DNA of 64,000 bases, from the NCBI GenBank assembly GCA_017642425.1, contig JAGCPB010000078.1:1-64000 (forward strand). Reading direction: 5' to 3'. Shown here piece by piece: positions 21,701 to 28,141 of the stretch (the first letter of the stretch is position 1; each line of letters opens with the position of its first letter). The notes below the pieces were generated by a model. The model was not told where the DNA came from. It did no database searches and saw nothing but the letters and a program-made list of their open reading frames with translations. The stretch comes from Bacteroidaceae bacterium (GTDB lineage: Bacteria > Bacteroidota > Bacteroidia > Bacteroidales > Bacteroidaceae). The translations under genes were made by a program, and so were the position numbers.

Positions 21701-24700
21701 CATTGTAACTGCCTCCGTATGCAGCACCCACCTTTCCGCGTATCAGGTCAATCCTGGCTGTTGCCTCTTCAAGTTCTTCTTCAGTAGCTACACCGGGTAA
21801 CAGACTCTCTCTCATACCAAGTCCGCAGAAACTTCCGGATCCGAATATCTCGGTATAGCGGAAATTATCCATGGTATAAGGTACGTCTATGAGGACATAA
21901 CTGTGATCCTGGAACTTGTCACAATCACGGCTGCCGTGATAGCCTGTACCACCTCCAAAGAGAAGGTTTACTGTACTGTATTCAGGGCCTTTTATGCTCT
22001 TGTCATCCTCCGGGCGGAAGTTTACGAACGAATTGTGCAGATATGGCATTGAAACCTTATGTCCGTCAACAAAGTACTCCGGGTCATCATATGGGTAGTT
22101 ACCGTAGTTGCCGCCGAATATGGTGTCAACGCGTCCCTGCAGATACTCGATGTATGCTCTTGGGGTCTTGATGTAATTGGGAACGCTTGCAGCGTCATTG
22201 ATATCAATGTTCAAAACTTGACAGACAGAATCACTTAAATGACTGGCCATATTGTAGTCACCTTCACCGTATATGGTGCCGCTAAAGTCATTGCCGCCGT
22301 AAACGATATCACGTACAAACGGGAACCCTTTTATTATACTGCCGTCATCATCTTTCTGTCTACCTACATAGACCTCTGTATGGCCCATGATATCGGCATT
22401 ACTGGCACCTCCAAACGCATCATAAATATAACCGTTACCCAGATAGACGTAAGAGTTACCGCTTACGATACCCTCATTGCCGGCTCCGTAAAGATATTCA
22501 GCCTCCGGTGTTCCGGCCGGAACGGTATCAGTCTCTGCGTAGACGGTTGTAGTTCCACGCAAGTTGACGGTGGTACTGTAACGCTTATCAAATGCGTAGC
22601 TCCTTATGGGGTATCCTGATTCATCAGTACCAGTCTGAACGCCACGGCCTACGGCGCCTTGTTCACCTCCGCCGTACATCTGCAGTGCATAGCCGCTCTT
22701 GAAGTTGATGGTGCTGCTGCCCCAGATCTCGGTGTGTTCACCCTTTCCGCCTCCAAATACGGATAGAGCTATAGAGTTTACATCAAAACTCTGTTCATCA
22801 AGTATGACACCGCTGTTCCTGTCACCTGTAATTACCAGTGAGTCAGGATTGCTTGGGTGTGGAGTGGCTACGGCAAACAGGCCCTGGAGACCTAAAGTCG
22901 GGTTGTCATATTTCTCCAGGATATTGCCGTTGATATTGATTACGATATTGCCGTTGACGTGACCGCTGTTGTAACAACCTCCATAAATGTTACCGCCCAT
23001 GAGACGACGGTTGATATCATCCTCCTCTTCATTAGTGCCAATGGCAATAAAACCTTCATCGGTATCATCATCCCACTTGGCGGTGTTCCATTCCAGTTTG
23101 GTTCCCTGTTTTGTCAGTTCGTAATAGTATTTATTCTGGGAATAATCTGTCTGCTCCGTACCGTCGGCAATGAACATGCCGGAGCGCATGTTTGTCTCAT
23201 AATATTTCTTGCCTGCGGTCAGAGTAGTGTTATCGGCCACCTTGCTGAATTCATCATTCCATCTCATGGGCTGGATTCTTGGGCCGTTCAGACTCAGTTC
23301 CAGACGATCCTTTATGAGGCCGTTCTGCTGTCCGTCAACAGTATAGACAGTCTCTGTACTGTCACCCAGTATGCCACCGTCATAAGCAGCGTTGTAGTCT
23401 GACGGAACAATATACGCGTTGTTACAGCCGCCCACAATCTTGTCATAGATTATGGCTTTTGCAGTTATAGACAAGGAGAGTTTGCCCGGGTAGGTCATGC
23501 TACCTACGTTACCTCCCATGAACAGTGAGCCTATGTAGCTGGTGTAGTCCAGGTAATCATAGCGGTCCTGGTTTGCCCTGCTGTCAAATGATACATACGG
23601 CAGCAAACTCATGGCCGCACCCTCCATGTAGGTGCTGAAAGTAAGTGAATCCGTAAGGTCAATACTGCTGAACTCGATACCTCCCTGGGGATTATTTGTA
23701 GGCTTGCCGTCGTTATCCGTTATGAGCTTGCCGTCACTGCCTACCCAGCCGGAATAGAGCTTGAGAATATCCTCTTCAACCATATTCTCACCATTATTGC
23801 CCATGAACACGTTGTCAGCAATAACGTATGAGCCTATCTTAAGTTCAACCTTGGGGTTACTCTTGCTTGTTCTGAGTGTGGCGCTGTTACCGCCGCAATA
23901 TACTGAGCCGCCTATCTTGGTGGTATCTCCCACTTTTCCCATCAGGTGTATGGACACCTGCTCTGCATCGGGACGGAAATCATTCATGGCCTGAGCCGAT
24001 GTCTTTCCGCTTGGAACGGTATAGTAGAGGTCTGAATAGATGTCGCTATTTATAAGTTCAGCATTGTCTGTGTAAGGATATGAGCCGTTTCCGCCGCCGT
24101 ACACATCGCCGCTTATACTGGTATATATACCTACAGCGTTACCGCCGGTTACGTGACCGGTCACATCATTACCGCCATAGACATTGTTCACTTTTCCACC
24201 CCTTACTATCACTCTTGCGGAGAGACCTGCCGGGAATGCGTACTGTTCTCCTGTCTTGGTGGTATTAGTAGCGTCCAACTGGATCTGCCAATCCTCGGCA
24301 TCGACAGCTGTGCCGTCTGCTATTGTACCTGATTTGAGCGGACGTACATCGGCCATACGGCTGCCTCCATAGACGTTGTCTATAACCAGCAGGTCTGTGC
24401 TATCGGGGTCTATATCCAGCAGCAATCCCTTAATGTGGGTCATGCAACCCTTGTTACCTCCGCTGTAAAGGTTACGAACCTTACCTGCTTCCAGATACCA
24501 TTTGGGTTGTATGGCCATCTCGGCCAGGTTGTTACCGCCGAACATACGGCCTATCTGATACTCGTCACTGTTGGGCTTGGAGAATCCGGTGTTGATTCCC
24601 ATGGCCTTGAAACGCTGGGTGGTAAGTATGTTATCGCCGTTTTCGTTATCCAGTTGGAGTGTGGTGGCGTTAACCTTGATTTCATTTACCACATCACTGA

Positions 24701-25514
24701 GATTGTCCATGCAGATGATGGTGGTGTCGCTAACTGTGGCCTTGTTTCCGCCGCCGTAAGCATATACAATTGAGCCGCCGTGTATGTTGATTATGGTCTT
24801 ATCCAGCTCCGGTGCGTTGAATCCGGTATCAGACTTGGGTGTGGCCTTTGAAACTATCGGGGCATTGCCTGCTATTGAATCCTCCTTGGATTTGTAGATC
24901 TTGTGTGTTACGATTGTGTCTGTTCCGTTAATTACCTCAGTCGCTGAGTAGTAATAATCACCGTTACCGCCGCCAAACAGCTGGCCTATGTAAATTTTCT
25001 TGGCGTCCGAGATTACTTGAGTAGTGCCTGTTCCGGTAGTGTCCTTGTGGTTTGAGATGTGCACAAAAGCATCCCATGAATCATTGATTTTGCCGGCTGT
25101 CTTCTCTTGAGCCAGTTCTGACGGAACAGAGGCTTGTGCCGAACTCTTGCCGGTACCTATGTGACCCGATATGTCATTACCTCCGTAGACACGGTTAATA
25201 ACCATGTAGTCTGTGGCACCGGCGGTCTGACCGTCTATGTTTACGAATGCGTTACCGGCTATATCAGCCATACGGGCTCCTCCAAACACGCTGCCGCCGG
25301 GGTTATCTACGTTATCTGTACCCAGGTTGCCGGACAATACATGTACGGTTGTGTTACCGCCCACGTTACCCATATCACCACCGCCATATACGTTACCGCC
25401 AATGGTAATCTGCGCATTGATATGGGCTGAGATACCTGTTGCCAGTATAAGCAGCATACCCCACGACCTTAAGCCGAAGGGCTGGGTTTTACGTATGTAG
25501 CTGAATATGTTCAT
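12756..25514 (-). CDS. Giant secreted Gly-Gly-Gly repeat surface protein with C-terminal sorting-type tail
   Basis: This complete 4252-residue protein has a type I signal peptide (positively charged start, hydrophobic MLLILATGISA, likely cleavage after INA before Gln). Residues of about 35-2060 hold some 39 copies of a short motif, for example NVYGGGDMG, RVYGGNDIS, SVFGGGKGE and NVFGGGDQG, spaced 30-60 residues apart, as expected for a beta-solenoid. Residues of about 2060-3400 switch to a different region rich in Tyr with recurring G-x-x-I-x-x-x-E-Y units. A GLUG-like patch lies near 3470 (GYTINGLTNSLFGNLCG). The last 65 residues (VTIYTVAGKLL ... GVYIVNR) resemble the T9SS type A / Por secretion tail or the related DUF6383-type tail of gut Bacteroides. 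Start ATG 25514 lies 7 bases after the stop of the upstream lipoprotein gene. The stop overlaps the next giant gene. Function is unknown; a large surface adhesin or scaffold is my inference. Confidence 0.88.
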   Translation of the reverse strand: MNIFSYIRKTQPFGLRSWGMLLILATGISAHINAQITIGGNVYGGGDMGNVGGNTTVHVLSGNLGTDNVDNPGGSVFGGARMADIAGNAFVNIDGQTAGATDYMVINRVYGGNDISGHIGTGKSSAQASVPSELAQEKTAGKINDSWDAFVHISNHKDTTGTGTTQVISDAKKIYIGQLFGGGNGDYYYSATEVINGTDTIVTHKIYKSKEDSIAGNAPIVSKATPKSDTGFNAPELDKTIINIHGGSIVYAYGGGNKATVSDTTIICMDNLSDVVNEIKVNATTLQLDNENGDNILTTQRFKAMGINTGFSKPNSDEYQIGRMFGGNNLAEMAIQPKWYLEAGKVRNLYSGGNKGCMTHIKGLLLDIDPDSTDLLVIDNVYGGSRMADVRPLKSGTIADGTAVDAEDWQIQLDATNTTKTGEQYAFPAGLSARVIVRGGKVNNVYGGNDVTGHVTGGNAVGIYTSISGDVYGGGNGSYPYTDNAELINSDIYSDLYYTVPSGKTSAQAMNDFRPDAEQVSIHLMGKVGDTTKIGGSVYCGGNSATLRTSKSNPKVELKIGSYVIADNVFMGNNGENMVEEDILKLYSGWVGSDGKLITDNDGKPTNNPQGGIEFSSIDLTDSLTFSTYMEGAAMSLLPYVSFDSRANQDRYDYLDYTSYIGSLFMGGNVGSMTYPGKLSLSITAKAIIYDKIVGGCNNAYIVPSDYNAAYDGGILGDSTETVYTVDGQQNGLIKDRLELSLNGPRIQPMRWNDEFSKVADNTTLTAGKKYYETNMRSGMFIADGTEQTDYSQNKYYYELTKQGTKLEWNTAKWDDDTDEGFIAIGTNEEEDDINRRLMGGNIYGGCYNSGHVNGNIVININGNILEKYDNPTLGLQGLFAVATPHPSNPDSLVITGDRNSGVILDEQSFDVNSIALSVFGGGKGEHTEIWGSSTINFKSGYALQMYGGGEQGAVGRGVQTGTDESGYPIRSYAFDKRYSTTVNLRGTTTVYAETDTVPAGTPEAEYLYGAGNEGIVSGNSYVYLGNGYIYDAFGGASNADIMGHTEVYVGRQKDDDGSIIKGFPFVRDIVYGGNDFSGTIYGEGDYNMASHLSDSVCQVLNIDINDAASVPNYIKTPRAYIEYLQGRVDTIFGGNYGNYPYDDPEYFVDGHKVSMPYLHNSFVNFRPEDDKSIKGPEYSTVNLLFGGGTGYHGSRDCDKFQDHSYVLIDVPYTMDNFRYTEIFGSGSFCGLGMRESLLPGVATEEELEEATARIDLIRGKVGAAYGGSYNEGITRRTMVNVPSGSTINIGSIFGGAYGNVTLDPCDVYEAHVEYHSSDAWLYYDPARTETVKDEQGAETQVTRGNELMKGAIFGGNNNRRRTLYSQINIDVPVRKDSHYNYIGKTTANVFGAGYGENTWSEYTEVNLNSGASVYEVYGGGHNGLVINASSIQKYIQDYYTVQGLNTDNNSSNDSIELAQWKAGWLLGSHYEDSASAAAAFEYFGKESHFYESNQYTNLNNPLVTERTELDSLVKLGVFKTNRFNTNVIINEGAYVGNYAYGGGLGHRGTPELVQSGNIYGTTYIALLGGTVKKDLYAAGTTGAIYDAFQVGAYDADNNQYGYTASVNAYIEGGIARNVYGGGWEGDVGFSEKSSTTNDIPGETNVVIGRMGISEDSADSTNYLTRGVPAIQRNAYAGGEGGSVIGNANITVYNGRIGYVYLAAGQKQDAQGYIVNATAADGDKYNYARYEEKINDETNWSEGEWRGKQSLADCGNVFGSGYDDMSSVDNSFVTIYGGRIRNSVFGGGEIATVGRGTNSNNDNNITIIQPGQTHIYMYNGYVERNIFGGGKGYNALGYGGGHNLHTDGYVFGKTDVNIRGGEIGTENGVAMGYGNVFGGGDQGYVFSAEGKKDGTRYDDGYEGYYYKWDDENNDWVMEGGSRVLTQDCNVLVEPWLEVTAANGINYEAPELPGKTRYAKGEYIPTSYLNGLRSHKTNPEDWSGVDAGTVDLANNIKTERGVKIHNAVFAGGNVSSGKALNANTSTVLGNATATINDAYHRDFITVGTGHTGGLYGDGNLTFVDGYRELNITNYGTDYYNMMNDMEISYADYEKLLPREQAYYEVKYKCVSECTDKENTTYRPQSGNSKASTITFQEMLTLFLEFDSVQQKMVSLKAHYNSSIECDILKPSADGKTWVPNDSIWEQNGVCSIYAGRIMNTMQRADFSGVWGSRMVMQGAQDRVPETADYINYTINRVREVSLNKKISAIPSDTAEYQAMHGNYFGIYNIVNYLGALSSDVDFGNADVNNMEGDIRVTDKETMQIAAKIDSDSIPYGEATYSIWKKANYKNKSRNNGNSHNKVALASGVYLELTTEKSTGNDLYEKDWGIITGVIELDLINVSSGVGGGFVYAKNIHGTRSSHTNPHPPVIALNQGAVSKDDFQYAGSNAEDHWEASGNFVHSQKDIIDDCYNIGGRYYGENAVPAHYWYIKGEVYIYDQYISAYSGSPNAYSETVDIPLTITTASYSELKLVDVQPNRYALYSNASSTSGTKTKLQPGQKLVVNDVTYYLNDPINYWDWSQLTKAEQALFEEETYLNIVGMSMDTPDKNASNYKYYEAGDLVLTRDEYQAIIAQDHSYWTADGDTLLDGDKEPAGNKYVFRSSNNINNGNGYILTFDINNPNIWDKWYTPIASQNVNQDKVTTAQYNELTSKVDYIDGPTYTPYNSGLYGRRNYKLGDIITKSEYTKYASAYKRLSNQDDYADTTSFEPAYLTTEYVEASPVGTNELQHLQKGAKLAMSEYSEDGTWPAALNNKVEPAYVCTSTIKLSETQFIVAQELMTETERNQYITNNTGSIETMLTNANINQTYWDDIKNGNYEFTAADQTALGGRANLRALEQLISLRGELTDNIVPAYYCVSKESDGILFGGDWYDVNKNYRAMDVWSSMTPTDRNNFYFNYDALDLLIDSTFTNPAENKFQYDGKTAQTAAANPAGYSTGKSVDFIAIYTGLNPITYQSQESTENSITTKTISTRPDTLNPTQYARVPNEKRHYTKFEVPAPDNNGNIKVYIVNTSFLYASIPYAVGQTISQDVFNKLPNTEQGYVTPFEFSSSDTKGTAYYYCREDYIIGMSNDSTVIYGDDDQSIVYAATKAAGGDTQTKLIADATDTIRSGGIVPKGYVIDADAYANLVNKQVGFEIQGVSPKENSTLYVSRNSDINDLSKEKIITVIYRYDYEEYIDDKGENISALSERHVLNIHIQFQSGIPTIPDISAPAIILPGEMITLREPNVTPGAYEIIGSGWELFEAPRFAENHTNGKEYTPNTDPLYWYEDGYYVAYYAKTYLGKHYSNHVPVSVANYHDLKEVMEDNVHLHVDHEVKRPSKIYINDYTGSGTDGVALLKDFYELSLVDAARVDGELVYGNDGLLERIGHGPMQGSIPLANSSNVRAGSNLEFILNTNIYHPADTIWEPIGTDTYCFSGNLHGDGYTINGLTNSLFGNLCGNVYNLGVTGSFTGAGIADKGKGYIENSWISTTASTRTAKPILGNPTRTENDDNGELIQIVNSYYLEEEDAPVKYETHDGSHGTATPKGAQAFYNGEVAFNLNGFYLNRRYYNSQNLTSGTPWRYIDSENNNSTQWTDIWYPENADANYGYLGYVERRYKDGDFRYASGIIPSGEDKHKRVKIDTLTTGNVITTTQEEFYAPIWPNDYLFFGQDLTYGWVDGRPHQNNPSHFYADNNTSNRVYRAPAYYGNDTMSVAYFNPNAVMVATNKTTGRNALPGLTAIDFTGYNDEYYSQGLTRVQDKPDMFYAPLLDSHKLTGFRSDGQTLNLLAYSDNANDMQILGNYFNDQNFDIVTSTEANNAIANLTAQVRGHLVKKQGNDYVADNDHFLVDMNDFNAPIEYSFIEDGDGYDHYMWYQRTPNETGEQYIKASHDGWQTISLPFTAEMVTTNQKGEITHFYSGSNNGHEYWLRELEKVNATTNEQSQDVLTSIFRSLSSQGGVDKTDANLFLYKHYYSQMEFNDLNGDDYYKKYYGSAREYNPYPLLQAGKPYLIGFPGSDYYEFDLSGQWKPYGTQDDSQFTDNNNNNIGPQTITFVSLKNATIHVSDDEYLNDAATVENYGSTSGNYTFHTNYKSDVIDSDKLYLLNTTGNKFLKGDGTQTATTLPFRPYFTEKQTNNAPRRAGTRADEINIGYLGDYDDLREHATQGGLNIYSQNMNIIVESTLEYETQVTIYTVAGKLLKRFNIKPASKVTVPVNNRGVYIVNRVKIAVTK

Positions 25515-25521
25515 TATAGTC

Positions 25522-26847
25522 CTATTCTATACTTAATTCAAGTTTAGCATCATCATCAGACAACTGATACAGATACGTGGGCTTGACTGTTACTTTTACC
25601 TTGAAATGGTGACCGGGCTCCGGTACAACCTCCGGATCGTCATCTCTCTTGAACAGGTTGAGGGGGAATTTGTTCTCAACCGTCTCATTCTCTCTTATCA
25701 CTCTCATTCCGCCGTTTATGTTGTCCGGGCAAAGCACATCGTAGGTTACCTTGAGCTTGGCGGCGGGATATTTGGCTCGTAAGGGGCTGTCGGCGTTGCC
25801 GGTATATGTGATCGGCAGGAAACAGAACCATCCGAACTCCTTGTAGTTTGTGGTAAGGGTTATGTAATCTGCTTCATCATCAAGGAGGGCTGTCGATGAC
25901 TCTCCTCTTAGCAGATCCACCACCAGGTCCTGATTGCCCAGGGCACTGCCGAAATCGGCATTGCCTGCCAACTGCAGTCCTTCAGTGTAGGAGTATGTGT
26001 GCTCTCCTGTAAGAGTGCGTTCATCCTTGTCAACAACCATCTTTACATCCTTGATGCGGATATCGCGGATGGCATCATATGCAGCGTCAATACGGAATGA
26101 CAATGTTGCCTTGGCATAAAAATGGTCCATGGCCATCCAGACACGGTAGAAATCATTGGGGTCACCCTCGGCTGGCTTGACCACCTTGCCTATGGAGTAT
26201 GATCCCTTGGTCAGGGTGGGGGGGGCAAGGGGTTCCAGTTCAGGGGGATTTCCTTCTGTCTTAACCTGCTTTTCAATGCTCCCGTCATAGATGTCATACA
26301 TGGTGTGCTTGCCTGCTGCTGCAATGTTCACCATGGGGTCTGATGATGTGATAACGTCCAGACCGGAGAATGTGAATTTTACGTTGTTTGCGTTGAAAGG
26401 TGAACCGCCCCAGTTGAATGTCTGGTTTGATGCACCGGGAAAATTGTTGGGGGTGATGGCGTAGAGGTTGTAATTCTTGCCATCAGTTGGAGTTACTGAT
26501 GAACGCCATTTGTTGCTCCTGAATCTGAATGTGCCGTAGACTGAGTCTTCTTTTACGGGGTTAGGATCTGTAGGAACGGCATACACCAGGATTATTGTGT
26601 TGTTGGCAACAGAATCGTGATAGTGGGTGGTAGTGGGAGTTCCGCTTACACTAACCTCCTGGGCGCGGGTGGTTATGACGGTCTCCGTATTTATGGAGAC
26701 AGCAGGTGTGAGTGTGACTCTGGGCTCCATGCTGTAAAGGTGATCCTTACGGCATGACGCCAGCATCAACATCACAGAGATTGCGCAGACTGCGATAGTC
26801 CTTATTGTCTTTAGTCCGGCAATTAATGTGTTACCTGCCTTGGTCAT
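25522..26847 (-). CDS. Fimbrillin-like lipoprotein directly upstream of the giant proteins
   Basis: This is a 441-aa lipoprotein. I chose ATG 26847 because it gives a clean signal (IRTIAVCAISVMLMLASC, lipobox LASC, Cys about residue 32); the frame remains open further upstream but that extension would overlap the neighbouring gene. After the anchor comes VITTRAQEV, matching the Thr-Arg-Ala segment seen in the neighbouring fimbrillins. The body has beta-rich segments and ends in KVKVTVKPTYLYQ, which lacks the usual I-x-F-x-A-x-V-x-x-W tail. It may therefore be a tip or adaptor subunit rather than a polymerising pilin (inference). It has its own near-perfect promoter just upstream, and its stop is 7 bases from the giant gene, so it probably leads a sub-operon with the giants. 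Confidence 0.7.
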   Translation of the reverse strand: MTKAGNTLIAGLKTIRTIAVCAISVMLMLASCRKDHLYSMEPRVTLTPAVSINTETVITTRAQEVSVSGTPTTTHYHDSVANNTIILVYAVPTDPNPVKEDSVYGTFRFRSNKWRSSVTPTDGKNYNLYAITPNNFPGASNQTFNWGGSPFNANNVKFTFSGLDVITSSDPMVNIAAAGKHTMYDIYDGSIEKQVKTEGNPPELEPLAPPTLTKGSYSIGKVVKPAEGDPNDFYRVWMAMDHFYAKATLSFRIDAAYDAIRDIRIKDVKMVVDKDERTLTGEHTYSYTEGLQLAGNADFGSALGNQDLVVDLLRGESSTALLDDEADYITLTTNYKEFGWFCFLPITYTGNADSPLRAKYPAAKLKVTYDVLCPDNINGGMRVIRENETVENKFPLNLFKRDDDPEVVPEPGHHFKVKVTVKPTYLYQLSDDDAKLELSIE

Positions 26848-26854
26848 AACTCTG

Positions 26855-26886
26855 CAAATATAATTAAATTTCTCTAACAATCCAAA
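26855..26886 (-). promoter_or_regulatory. Bacteroidetes-type promoter, TTTG-N20-TATATTTG
   Basis: On the minus strand TTTG (26886-26883), 20 bases, then TATATTTG (26862-26855) match the Bacteroides sigma consensus TTTG / TAnnTTTG with ideal spacing. It lies in the 55-base gap before ATG 26847. The ATG is only 7 bases past the -7 box, so the transcript would have a very short leader or none. It would drive the 441-aa lipoprotein and both giant genes independently of the upstream fimbrillin genes. Confidence 0.6.
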
Positions 26887-26902
26887 TTTAAATACTAAGT
26901 AT

Positions 26903-28138
26903 TTACCAGTTGTAGTAAATACGTGAAACGTCATGCTCGGTCCAGTCCTGGACGGCAATCTGCTTGACGCTTATTCCACCGCTGGAGGTGTCAATCATCA
27001 GCGTTATGATGTACTTCTTGCCCGGTTGGGTCTTATACCCAAAGTTGTCCTCTCCAATGGTGGTTGGCGTCTTGGGCGCATTAGCCAAGTCAACTAATGG
27101 ATTGATGTCTGTCATTTCATCACCAACCTTGTAGTTGTACGTGGCGGATATGTTTATGCCCTTCCACTTGCGCGGAATCATAAGCCAGCGGCCTATACGG
27201 ACCGAACCTTCAGAACTCTCTACCGTATCGTTTGCAGCAGAGCTGAAAATGGTGAACCGTCCTGTGAGTTCATCCTTGAATGGAATCAGGATGCCGGCAT
27301 CGTTCCTCATAAGCAGGAAATTGGTGGCCGTGTCAACAGATGACGTCACCACTGATGCATGCGCATCCTCACTGCTCTGTATGAATTCCGATGATTCATT
27401 GTCATCACTGCCATCTGTTCCGGACAATACATCCCCGAGACCCGGTTGTGACTCGCTCAGCATTATGGCTTTCATCTTTACGCCCCCGTCTTTCTCCTTG
27501 AATGCACCTACATAGTAGGCCCTTATCTCCAGCTGCGCCAGCAGATGCTCAAAACTCAGGTTTACTATGCCGCCTGCAAAATCATACCGGCGTGTCCCTA
27601 TCCTGCGGGCGGTCATGTAGTCTTTCTCAGTATTGTTCACTTCCTGCCAGTTGGGAACATTCGTTATGTGCACTGTCATGCTCCTGGTGCCGGTGTCGAA
27701 AGACGAATATACGTTGTCGTTATAGGGCCAATATGCAATGAACTGATAGGATCCCGCGGGGTCCCAGTATCTTGAGGGGGTATAAACCCATGGAACCTGT
27801 GTTACTGCCACAGTGGGTGCGGGACGGGCGGAAGGCTCAGGGTAGACACGCATATTGTCAAATAATTTCGTGTTGCTGCCATTCTGAGCCAACTTGTATC
27901 CAAAGACTCCGAATCCTGCATTTGCATTAGGGTTGCCGGATATGTCATAGCATTCGCTGATCATCTTATAAAGCCTCACGGTATCTACAGGGTCTTCAAT
28001 GAGGGCCTTGGAACCGGATGCCGTTACATCAATGACAATAGGTATATCGTCGGGCATCATCTTATGATGCGCGCATGATGTAACCAGACACAATGCCATT
28101 AAGGCTAATGCCGATAGGATTATTGGAGTCTTTCTCAT
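26903..28138 (-). CDS. Fimbrillin-family (Mfa-like) lipoprotein
   Basis: This 411-aa protein has a lipoprotein signal (LALMALCLVTSC, Cys 22). It shows the fimbrillin layout: an early linker, the segment YWDPAGSYQFIAYWPY that aligns with the YWDKAxxYxFYAxAP block of its neighbours, a central VNLSFEHLLAQLEIRAYY strand pair (the N-F-x-H-I-L-S-x-L-N block in the others), and a C-terminal strand ISVKQIAVQDWTE corresponding to the conserved last strand. The usual TRA site near residue 45 reads SGSKALIED here. It is exported, lipidated and probably a subunit or tip of a type V pilus-like fibre. The gap to the upstream gene is only 3 bases, so the two are co-transcribed. Confidence 0.78.
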   Translation of the reverse strand: MRKTPIILSALALMALCLVTSCAHHKMMPDDIPIVIDVTASGSKALIEDPVDTVRLYKMISECYDISGNPNANAGFGVFGYKLAQNGSNTKLFDNMRVYPEPSARPAPTVAVTQVPWVYTPSRYWDPAGSYQFIAYWPYNDNVYSSFDTGTRSMTVHITNVPNWQEVNNTEKDYMTARRIGTRRYDFAGGIVNLSFEHLLAQLEIRAYYVGAFKEKDGGVKMKAIMLSESQPGLGDVLSGTDGSDDNESSEFIQSSEDAHASVVTSSVDTATNFLLMRNDAGILIPFKDELTGRFTIFSSAANDTVESSEGSVRIGRWLMIPRKWKGINISATYNYKVGDEMTDINPLVDLANAPKTPTTIGEDNFGYKTQPGKKYIITLMIDTSSGGISVKQIAVQDWTEHDVSRIYYNW

Positions 28139-28141
28139 TTG

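Noticed and set aside
1..25500. Many plus-strand open frames of 60-280 codons opposite the giant genes (for example 15135-15977, 6094-6783)
   Set aside because: They are mirror images of Gly/Tyr/Asn-rich codons of the minus-strand repeats. They show low-complexity Ile/Thr/Ala/Val or Pro sequence, no domain and no consistent start signals.
1..25514. CRISPR array
   Set aside because: The regular repeat spacing in the giant genes might suggest one, but the repeats are degenerate, coding, and have no fixed 28-37 base direct repeat or spacers.
26848..26958. 37-residue upstream extension of the 441-aa lipoprotein
   Set aside because: It overlaps the 3' end of the preceding gene and contains the promoter; ATG 26847 gives a proper lipoprotein signal.
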